A DNA stretch of 64,000 nucleotides. It comes from Melanocharis versteri (taxonomy: Eukaryota > Chordata > Aves > Passeriformes > Melanocharitidae). A model generated the notes under the pieces. It made no database searches. It was not told where the DNA came from and worked only from the letters and a program-made list of their open reading frames with translations. Where the stretch lies: contig VZTG01010317.1 of NCBI GenBank assembly GCA_013397845.1, positions 119,444 to 183,443 of the forward strand, read 5' to 3'. The position numbers were made by a program, and so were the translations under genes. The stretch's first letter is position 1. Each line of letters begins with the position of its first letter. Shown in pieces: positions 49,501 to 61,500 of the stretch.

Positions 49501-52500
49501 CTTAGAGGATTCATCCTAAAGCTAAAAGGTCCTGGGTCCTTCAGAGCCAAAAGGCCATTAGAAATTTCTCTTCATATAATTTACCTGGGTATCTGGAGTA
49601 CGGCCAGGGTTTAAACTTTGGTATTTCTGATTCACAAATGGTTTATATTTAAAACAACAAGCATGTCAAAATTAGACCAGCTAACCTTTTAAATAAAACT
49701 TTGCAAGAAACATTTGATGAAGTATATAGCAATAGAGAAAGTTTCACATATCATTTACAAATTTCAGTTAGCCTCAGCATTTGAGTGAGTTCTGTTTGAG
49801 ATAATTATCTTGTAACAAATGTTTATACATGCTGCTGTTTCGTATTATTAATGGGGAGATTTATTCACTTGCCCTAATTTTATTATAAATGCCATAATAA
49901 AGTATCTTTGTCTTCTTTTTTTAGTTCCAGAATGATTTTCCTTCTGAGGAAGAAGCATATAATTTCTTTACCTTCAATTTTGATGCCATACCAGAGAAAA
50001 TGAAAGCTGGAGCCAGGAAAAAGAATGGATTAAAAGAAGAAGAGGAAGCAGAAGAGGAATGTGTCGAAACTCATGAAGATGAGCAAGAGGAGGATGAAAT
50101 GGTGTGAACTATAGGATAAATGTTCATATTTTTTATTCAGATTTCTGTTAATTTTATTAGTCTATACAAAACGGCATCTTTGGTTTCCTTAGAAATTCTC
50201 AAAGTGTACTTTCTCAAGAAACTTTCTTAAGAAACAGACAAACTAACAGAGATGTTTGTACTTAACCTATAGGATGAAGACGTACGGCTAGTTAAAGATG
50301 ATGATTTATTCATAGGGCAGACAGATGAAGATCTTGTAGTAATTGAGCCTGTTGATTGTGAAAGCTACTCTGAGCAACTGAAAAGGGAAAAAGAATTTCT
50401 CTTCATTCCCAGCATGTTAGCAGGTATGAAGATTGTGCTTATCCGTTTAGTTCCTGAATTTTTGCATGGCGTGGTGCCCTTTGATCAGCTGAGTAAATCT
50501 TGTGTTGACTATCTCTGGCAGCAGAGAGATGTTTAATTGCAGCTCTCTGACACTGATTATCCAGTCGAGGCTGAAAAGGTCTGACAGGATGGATTAGCTG
50601 GGAACATGCACACCTCAGCAGGTCATCACCTGCTACGCTGGCAAGTGTCCTCAGGGCACCTCAGTTGCTTGGGGGTAACTTCCTCACTGCTGTCTGTGGG
50701 AAGTGCAAGGTGCTGGCCCCTTTTCTGCTGTTATTTAATGTATGCAGCATTGATCTTATCTCTGACCTTTTTGCCATATTCCCACAGAACTTCAAAGTCC
50801 TAAAAAATCGTTTTATAATATCACTTGCTATTTAATATATGAACTGGAAGAAACAGAAACAAGTCTCCCAGTATATACTGGAATGGTGCCAGTACAGCTT
50901 GCATTGCAATGTCATAATGTTTGACATTGTGTGCCTCTGTTTTTTCATGTCTTGTAATTTAGTTCTGACTACTTCCGGTGTGATCCACTGTGTTCTGATA
51001 TAAGGCAGAACTTCTATTGTAACCCTCAGTATAATCTCTCCCTGTTTTGAGATTGCTTCTTGAAAAATACTGAGTCCATACATACAGTGAAAGAGCCTTG
51101 CAGGCAGGCCTTTAAAAAGAATTCCACCAGCTGTTATTTGGCTAACATAACTTTTCATGCATGTTCTGTATTTTGCATGAGACTAGCTTAAGCAAACTAT
51201 TTATTAACAGCAGGTCTGACTAATCTGAAAGTTTCACTTTCCATGGGACAGGCTTTGAAATGCTCAGTTGCTGCTCAAGGTTTTTTTACACTGTTGTGCA
51301 AGCAGCCATTAACACTAAACGCCACTGAGTAACTTGAAACATTTTTTGGTAAGGAAGTTTTTAATTATCATTTTATTAGAATTGTGACACTTCATGGCAC
51401 TTTTATGAGAGATCTGTCTTGATTAAGATAAGGAGCTGTTTTAATTCTATATTTATTTATTTTTTCCTATGTAGAAAAATGCTTCTGACAGCATACTTAA
51501 TATGCAGTGCCATTCATTTTAAGAATTAACAAACTAAAACTACAGTTACAAGATATTTTACATGGCTTTCTCTTTAATTTCTCACTAGTGCCTGCTTCTG
51601 AGAAGATGCCCAGAAATATGCAGCTGAGGTACCTTGAGGATGAAGGTCTTTACACTGGAGAAAGGCCCTTTGTATCACAGTCTAATCAAAATATTTTAGA
51701 AAACAGAATACTCAGACAGGACCAAGTAAGTCACTCAATGGTCAGATTTAAAACAGGTATGAAATTAACAGGGTAGGGCAGCATCTTTGGAGAGCTGTGC
51801 TGGTTTAAGCTATGTTTGAATCCAGGTAATGAGAGCAGAGGGATGAATTAGCACAATGTTGAACATGTGCAACCATGGATAGCAATTGGTGTGTGAAATA
51901 CTTACCTAATCTGCTTTCATAGATGCTTTTAAGTAGTTCAGGTTGTGGACTAGAAGATTTGAGAGATGCTTTGATAAATTATCTGACCTGCCATTTAGCT
52001 CTTGTATAAAACAAGACTTACAAGGCTTTCAATTTCAGTGATTTAAGCAAATAACATTTAAATAAGTGATGTGTTGATTTTTCTTTTCTTTCAAATTTGT
52101 AACACTGGATGTTGAAGGAAAAATAAATTAGTATAATCAAAGTTTGAGCAACATCTTGGTCTTTTAATTTCAAAACTTACCTCTGGTATATTTGAAGATT
52201 TCATTTTGGTGTATTAGGAAAGTTTTGGTTATTTCAGTCACAAACAATTCATAGTCACCTTTTATTCTGTATTTTTTATAAGAATTATGCTTTTGCAAGT
52301 AATTCCTTTATAAAGGAAGAAATACTATATAATTTTGTTTTCCTTTTTAGGGGAAAGAGTGGTTTGGTGATGATGGCAAAATCTTAGCATTGCCTAATCC
52401 AATTAAACAGTCTTCTACTAGGCCTCTGATATTCTCACTTGAGAAGGCATTGCACCAGAACTTGAAACAGTGTATAGAAAGGTAGGCATGTTTCATATAT

Positions 52501-55500
52501 GTAGTTCTTGAGACCCAGTATCCCAGTCCTTCTGCTCCAGAAATCCCGGTGACTGAAGGGTGTTGTGCTAAGAACCATGACTGTTGACTATTTTTTGTGA
52601 TTTCACGTCTATTCTTTAAATGAGCTCTACTTTATTAAGTATATATCTGTTTTGTCCTGTAAAAATGCATACAGAAGGATGAAGAGTTTAGCTGGTAGTG
52701 CTCATTGAAATAGTGAAGTGTCAGCCCGTGACAAGCACCTTCAAGTCTGTGGGTCACTGGGATCGTTGTGAGGCTCCCTCATGCCAAAGTAGGGTAGTTC
52801 CTGTATTAGTGTATCTATAAAGTTTGCTCACCTGGACAACAACTGATTTTGAATTATGTAGCATCAATTCAGATATTTTTGGGAGATTGTGGGGGTTTTT
52901 TTCTTTTTTGTTTTTTCTTGTTTGTTTTGTTTTGTTTGCAGGGGTTTTTTTGGTTGTTTTTTTTCCAGTCACAGCATACCTACCTTGGCAAACAGCAGTT
53001 TCAATGTGCAATCAGTACAAATCAAAATAAGTTTCAATTAAAACCATTCAGCAAGCTTGAAGCAAGCTTTAATTGTTCTGCTTGTTAGAACTCTATTACT
53101 CTCTTGGAAAAGCTGACTTTTAAGACTTTTAAACAGAGTGCTCTTTTGGGACATGAGTGTTTCTGACTGTTGTTGATACAGATTTAACTGTGGCCCTTTA
53201 GTTGATGCTGGTTATAAATACGCAGTCCACAGCCTGCATCCAGTACCACAGATCTATGCAGGGTGCTTCTACAGGCAGGAAAAATTTACTGTTTAGATTA
53301 TGTAAAGATAGGCCAGGAGAGCTTATGTTTCAAGAATGCTGTGTTTACATCAACAGTGACATAGAAATATCTAAATCACTGTGGTAAAACACTGAGCTTA
53401 AGGGTCCTTTATGGGCAGAAAAATAATTAAAGCAGAAGAAATTCAAAGTTGTCATTTTTATGACACATTGTATCTTATTAAACATTTTCATGAGAAACTG
53501 GTTGTGGAAGGATCAGGTGGACTCAAGTGTGTTTCATGGCCATTTATGTGAGTCCTATAAAAAGTGCTCTGCAGAAACTAAATTCTTCTCCAAATCCCTC
53601 TTTTTCCTATTCTCAGGAGAGGACTGCAACAAACACTACATAACTAACAACTTCATCTTTTATGGTACCAGAATATCTCTGATGAATCTCTTCTGGAGGA
53701 TCCTAATAAGGGAGCAGGAGCAGTCAGGCTGGAAGCAGTGTTAATTCTCTTCTGATTTCAGTAACTTGAAGATGTAAGCCATGGATGTCTTTTGGTTGCA
53801 GCGGGTTGAAGCAGACTTTTTAAGCTTTGTTGCTGAAAGCTTTCATTGGCCTTCACTGGTCTGAATTTCCCTGGTGTTAGAATGGGGAAGCAAGTAATAT
53901 ATTTCCGAATCTATGCAATCTGTTTGGTCTACAAGGAGAGCTGTTCTGTGAGAGCTGGACTCTTTATCCTAGAGCTCAGTTCTAAGAGGAAATAAAGCAA
54001 TACTAAACAAGTGTGTCAAAAGGTAACTAGCAGGCTCTGCTTTTTCTAATCCCGTGTCAATGTCTTCATGGCTCAGCAAAACCTTCAGTACAGGAAGATG
54101 ACTTCTTATTTCAGCCTCATGTGGGCTATAAAAATTCTTTTGTGTAGAATATCCTTGGTGGTTTTGTGCCACCCACTTGTCGATAAAGCAAGAGGTTAAC
54201 TCAGTTTAAGACTTAGCATTTAAGTGTAGGTAGCGCTAACTGAGTCATTTTCTGACAATCTTTGAAAGATACTGTTGTCAGAGTCTGTAAATCCATTTTA
54301 TTCTTTTTTTCTTTCAGGCAGTAAAAATGACATCTACCAATCAGTATTTTGTTGGACCTGGGGATTTTCAGGGGCTGTTTCAATTGGATATTGATATTTC
54401 TGGACTGATATTCACCCATCATCCCTGTTTTAGCCGTGAGCATGTGTTAGCAGCTAAACTGGCTCAGTTATATGATCAGTATTTAGCAAGAAAACAGAAG
54501 AATCTTACCAAACTTCTCACAGACAAGGTATTTCTGTTCTGTCGTCATACCATATTGAGACAATGATGTGACAGTTTAAGCTAAAAGCTGAATTTGTCAG
54601 AAGTTAAAAACCTAAATATTTGACTGAGGATGCTGTGTGTTCAATGCAGAACTGCATTTTTAAGATTAAGAATTTCTTTGACTTTTGGTTTTGAATTAAC
54701 TCTGAAGTGAAAGGAATACAGTAACATTTGCATAGTATTCCTTAGAGTATCTAAAATGTTTTCCAGTGAGTGACAGATAAGACATTACAGGATTGTGTAC
54801 AGCAGCTCTGACAGGGAGACAGCAAAAGACATCATTCAATGATGGAGGGATGTTAGTGAAGTTTAGTTTCAGTTATCAGATCAAAGTAAAAAGAAGCAGT
54901 TTAATTTCACCAAATTGTACAAAAGTGGGACTCATTTCCAGGTACATACCTGTGACAGATGCTGTGTTTTAAATGCATACTGCTGCCACATTTACTGTGT
55001 CACTCTTGTGACATGGCAAAACCCAAGGCTGGATGTAGACTCCTCTGTTTCTGGCTCTGTTGCTGACTTGCTGGGTGGGCTTGACTGGGCTGCTCATCCT
55101 GTGTGTACCCCCACTCTTCCTCCATCTGTACATTGGCAGTAATGGCAGTGGCCTTCTCTGGTGGAAATGTGTACATTAGGCATTGTCAGTACAATTCTTA
55201 TGTCATCAGGGCACACAAGAATACTTGTCTGTCAAAAATTAGTTGGATTATTAAGTACATATACATTCAGATTTCCGTAAGTTAAAGGTGATGATTTTCT
55301 ACATTAAAGAACTATTTTAAGGGAAAAATAATCATTGTATACAAGCTCATTTTTAAATTAGTGTAATGAGGGCCAGTAGGTGGTGTACAGATACTTCTGA
55401 ATTTTTTTCTAAAGCATTAGGTTATAGTTCTAATGATGGACAAACATTTCATATGGTGTCTCAAAAGAATTCCTTGGTATACTTTGTTCTGTTAGTACTT

Positions 55501-58500
55501 TTGAAGGATTTGCCTTAATGCTCTGTGAAACAGAACATTTGGGTTATCCATGTTCTTCATTACAGGAACTTATAAAACCATGGAATCATTAAGGTTGGAA
55601 AAGACCTCTAGGATCATCAAGTTCAACCATTAACGCAGCACTGCCAAGTCCATTGCTCACCCATGTCCCCAGGTGCCAGTCTGCACATCTTTTAAAACCT
55701 CCCGGGATGATGGATGTCCCTGCACAGGCTGTTCCAGTGCTTGACAAACCTTTCAGTGAAGAAATTTTTTCCCAAGATCCAGTCTAACCTCCCTGGAACG
55801 TGAAGCCATTTCCTCTTGTCCTGTCACTTGTTACTTGACAGAAGAGACCAACATCTGTCTACAGCCTCCTTTCAGGTGTGGTTTAACCTGGAAGAAAGGA
55901 TGCTCAAGGGGGGCCTTACTGCTCTGTACAACTGCCTGAAAGGAGTCTGTAGGGGTTGGTCTCTTATCCCAGGCAACCAGAGACAAGTCAAGAGGACATA
56001 CCCAGAAGCTGTGCCAGGGAAGGGTTAATTGTACATCACAAAGAATTTCTTCACTGAAATGGTGATTACATAAGGAATGAGCTGTCCAGGGAAGCAGTGG
56101 AGTCACCATCCCTGGAAGTGTTCAAGACATGACTGGATGTGGCACTTAGTTGACATGGTGGCATTCAGTCAAAGATTACACTTGATGATCTGGGAGGTCT
56201 TTTTCAACCTTAATGATTCTGTGATTCTGTTCTATGATTCTGGGATTTTCTAGGATTGCCTTTAGTGGCCCTTCGTAGTCCCAAAAAAGGCTTTTGTGAA
56301 AGTTGGGTTTTTTTGCTGACTTGAGGTCTTTTTTCACCTACGCCTTGGATTCCTGAGCTTTCAGAATACTCCCTAGATCAGTCTTTCCTCTTGATTAGAT
56401 CTGTTGCAGTGATCAAAGTTAGTAAATCTGCCTCATATATCCAGGGATCCTAATTAAAATGTCATGCTGATGAATCACCTCACAGACAAGGCAAAACCCT
56501 GTAAATACAGAATCAGGACAGTTCAGGGTTTTCTGTCATTAGTAACTAGCTCTTTCCTGTCCAGGTGCATTACACTGGATGCCTTGTTAAGGCATCTGTT
56601 AATTGCTGGTTTGTTTGTTTGTTCAAGCTGCACGCTTTGAGGAGTGCTGTGCAAGATCGTATAGAAGGTGGTGGTGATGGTGTTCCTCTGGCTCAGCAAA
56701 GCATACCTGAATATAAAATGGAGATCAGGTGGGTGTGAATTCATTAAATTGTTGGGTTTTAAAATTGTATTCCTTTTTTCCTTTACATGTTGGTACAGAA
56801 TATGATTCATGTAAGTCTTTTAAATTCTACTATAAATAGCTCCAGAAGAGTTAAGAGGATTGAAGAATTCTCATTGATAAGTTGCATAAAACATTATGAA
56901 GAAAATACAGTTTAGGCTGAAATTTTCATTCAAAAATGGTCTAATTTGATTACTTTTATTAATTTCGTAGTAGCTATTTACTGGTGTGTTTTGTGTAATT
57001 AAATTTAATTAAAATAAAGTTTTAGTAGTCTTCAGCTGGATGCACAAAGCTGTTACAATGCAAAACCATAATTTTTTGAACAGACAAAACCCCTGGTTTT
57101 TTCCGCCCTCTTCCTCGTTACACAAGTGTTCTTGATTTGCTTCACATTCTTAGGTATTTTGGCCATGTTTTTGCCAATGGGTTAATACAAATAAAGTGGT
57201 AGAATTTTGTTTTATAAGATTACAGTTATTGTTCTTGGACAAAAGCTGGGTAGTGAAAATATATTACAGTTTTTGGCTCAGTAGTGACAGTTTGTATTAT
57301 TTTTGGCAGATGAACAGTGATGAACTGTAAGTGTTAGCAGTACAATAAAAAAGATTTTGGACATCCATGCTGAACAGCCTTGTAACTAGTAGATAATAGA
57401 AGTCTGAAAGTTTTTCACAATCTAAAAGTAGTCAGTAATGTATTCATATAAAGAAACAGAACTATAAAGCGATGTAATGGGTCACATGATAACAATAAAA
57501 AAAAAATTTAATAACAATTCTACTTTCAGCCTTTAAATTTACTGCTGCTAAACTTATGCATCCACACACTCCTCTTAGACTGGGAATTGTTTCTTCAGAT
57601 TTTCATTCTTCAAGTACACTGTCTTGTAATACATTGGTATCTGTGCAGAGCATAAAGTAGTCTATAATTTATTATTTTATACTGAAGGACAAAGACTTCC
57701 TTCCATTGAAAATACAATAGCTTTTATTGGTATCTTATGAACATATCTCCTAGAGGACAAGGAACAGGAGGCGTGCAGTTACCATGCTGTACCTTGGAGA
57801 CAGGAACTCTCACCAGGGAAAGCATGAGAATGGTGATGAGAAAATTCACTGTGGGAATGAGATTCTTGGATTTTGGCATCAACCCTGAGCTTGCTTGATG
57901 GTGAATTCCAATTAGAAAGAATATGCCTTCTCTGTATCTGATGTGTTTTTCTAGATCTTGAGTGCTTTAGTTTAGTTTCATGCTATTATGAATCTGGAGA
58001 AACTCAGCTGAAATCAGTGAGATCAGTGTTGCCTAAGTAACATGAGATGAGTTTGGCTGGTATTATTTAGGGCTTTTAATATCTGTAATTCTTCCTGGCT
58101 ACAGCTCTGTTATTGGAAGCTGTTACACATATGAAGCTCAGATGGGCTCAGGAATTTTTGCTGTCATGGTATTCAGTACTAACTTGGACCATTTTTGTTG
58201 GTAAAATCATCTGACCTGCCTTGTCTCTCTTTTAACATTGCATTTCCATGATGGTCAATGTAGAACACTCATGAGGAGTTACGGGCATGTAGCATGGAAA
58301 ATAATCTAACAGTTTCCTCCACCCTCCAATAACATAACAGATGTATGCACTTTGCTTTCTGAAGATCAAAGCTGTAGTTTTCCATTGGCTTGAGGAAGAA
58401 ATGTCATCTGAATACAAAAAACTTCTGCAGATTAGTAATTTCAGCCCTACTGTCTTCATTTCCTGAAGTAAGAAGCAAACGTATGCTGTTGACTCTATGA

Positions 58501-61500
58501 TTCAGGTTCTTGTGGGTGATATATTGTAGCAGAGATCATTCTCTACTGAAAGGTCCTGCTTCCAAATCCAATACATTAGATAAGTGTAATTACTGATCAG
58601 TAAATACTGATATGTTCCTCCTGCCTTTAAGTTTCATTTTCTAGCGTCATCTAGTAGACAAGAAAGAAAAGGTTGCTGCATGGATAAGTAGTATTCAAAC
58701 TGCTAGCTAATGACGTGGAGAAGTTACTCATATTGCTTTCTGAAGTCTGCATTTCTTCTTTGTTTATTGTTTTCCCTAAATTGGTTTATGCTGTTTAATG
58801 ATGTATGATGTCTTTCTTCTCTCAGCTCTAATTCAGCTTCTATCTTCCCCATTCTCTGAATATTACAAGTAGTAATGTGTTAGTTTACATCTTTTTTTTT
58901 AATCACAGTCTCATTTTTGCACCCAGATAGTAGTGGAAACAGCCTGTGCTTGTGCTGCATGGACATTTGCATTGGAAGTGTGTGATGGTCATTAAAAGTG
59001 CTAATGAATAGCTCTTTTACAAACAGGTTAGAGGGTGGAAATGTGAAATACCAATTCTGAGACAAAAAAAAAAAAGGCTGTGTTAATTTTGTTTGTATTA
59101 AGAATCTTGTACGTCTGTCAAAGGACTTATTACTTTATCTCTGCAAGTCCTTTTTACTGGAGCTAGAAGCACATGAAATTTAAAACATCTTTTGTAATGT
59201 ACACGTGTAATAAGCATTACTTCATAGCAGCAGTGTAGGTTTCCTGGGCTGTTGTTTCCATGAATTTACTTTAAAATGTTTTAAATTATGTACAGCTATA
59301 ATAAGCATTTCTGAAAACTTTGAGATCTCTAAAGAACGGACTTAATTGAAATCACATTGTTCAAAATGAAAGAGACTGGAATATAGGAGGAAATAAAATC
59401 TTACAATCTTCAAGTCTGGGTTTTATGCTCCTTGGATTTGAACCACTGCAGCCATCAATCAGCCTGAAACCCCCATCACTTGGCTTTTGGTATCCAAAGT
59501 TTTCAATCTGTTGTTCCACTGAGTTAGACAATTCCAATTGATCTTGTGCTATGTATGTGTATTTCCAGACAAACCAGAAGACTTCGTGATGCTGAACAAG
59601 AAAAAGACAGAACGTTGCTTAAGACCATTATCAAAGTTTGGAAACAAATTAAGTCCCTCCGTGACTTTCAGAAGTTTACTAACACACCCATGAAACTTTA
59701 TTTGAGGAAGTATGTCTAGATAACGCTTTCTGTACTTGATTTCCTATCAGTAGAGTTGTAATAAGATTACTTAATTTGGAAACTTAGAATTCTGAGATGC
59801 AAAAGTAAGACTTTGAGCAGTGGTGGCACTGTTGAGCCTGCCACTATTCCTTTTGAGTTTGGGGAAGAGGGAAAGTTAAAATAAGTTTTTAAGTCTATAG
59901 CAGAAAGGAATTTCTACAGACTAATGAATAAAGAAAGTTTCTGTCCAGAATTAGTATAATTACTATATCTGCTGTCAACATTTAGAGTATCTATGCTAGT
60001 CTTTTTAAATAAAACATACTTTTGATATAGTGAAATTAATTCATGGAGCAGTAGATTTCTGTTATATGTTACAGACTTAATTGTAACCCTTACGTAATTT
60101 TATGCAACATGCTGGTAATTGTTGTTTTTGAAGGGAAGAGGTTGATCAGAAATCAGATGAGAAAGCATATGAAGCAGAAATTCAGGCTGAGATAAAGGAA
60201 TTACTAGAAGAATGTATGGAAGAGTATGAAAAGAAAATGGAGGAGTATAAAACTGAGCTACAAGACTGGAAATCCTGGAAGAAGGCACAGGTTTGTTTAA
60301 ATCATTCAATTTCACAAAAAAATAAAATTACTACTAAATGTGTCAAAAATTTGTCCTTCTAATGCAGAAAAAAAATTCAGGAAAGTTATGCATACATTTT
60401 ATTATGTTCAGATACATTCTGTCTACTTAGAATTTCTAAGTCAGGTAGTTGTTAATAAAAAAATTAGAATGTATTATATTTTTGTGAAGCATTGTTTTTC
60501 TGCAATTGATTTTCAGCACTTCAATTCTTTCTCTCAGTTTTTTAGTTTTGCAGCATTCCTGTTAAATTCATGTCTTTCTTGCAAAGAAAAAACATGGATG
60601 AATTTTGTGTGTGTGAGTGGTGAAGCAAAATAATTGTGAGGTGTTTCTAATGAACTAGCAGTTGATGTGATTTCATGTAAATATATGCTTGGGAATGTCT
60701 CACTATGATCAGGAATGTCTGAGTGAAAGATTTAATTAATATTCTAGCCTTCCACCTCTGAAAACATTTATTGCTAATAATTTGTTCTGTAATTAAGGTC
60801 TCAGTTGTTCTTCAAGTGGATATTGAGAAATACAGGCACTACAAGCAACAGACTGCAACAGGATGATCTTTGAAATAGACTGTGGCAAAATCAAGTTTGC
60901 TTTCATAGTTAGGTGGCAATGTACTGGATACCTCAGGGTAATGGTGATTATACTTGAATATAGTTATTGCCCAGCTTGAGCACCCTGGGTTTTCAGATAC
61001 CAAAGCAAAATAAAGCTTAAGGAAATGCTGCAAATACAGTTTTCAAGAATCTAGTGCATCTGCTGATACTTTTATGGAGAGTTTTTTCATGTACATGCAG
61101 CCTCTATGGAGGGCATTTAAAATATTTGAGAGGGGGCTGATATGCAGGAATTGGAAATTCCTGTTATCAGAGCACAAGTGGGCACATGACTCATTAGCAT
61201 CATGTCGGTTCACTTTTAGGATACGATGAATAAATGTAAACCTTGAAATGAAGGCAAGTAGTCATGAACATTGATCCTAATGCAAACTGTTCATCCACCA
61301 GTTATGCCTTCACAAATACCACTGTGGCATCTAGTCACTGTGGCATTTTATAGTCACTGGTAAATATAAGACTGAGAAGATTGTGGTTTTTTGCTTTTAG
61401 GATGAAATGATCTTTCTTTCATACCCAGAAATGCTTTATTTTATTTTACTCAAAGTACTTTTTAACTTAATCACTGCTGTTGGTTTCTTACTAGTACAGA

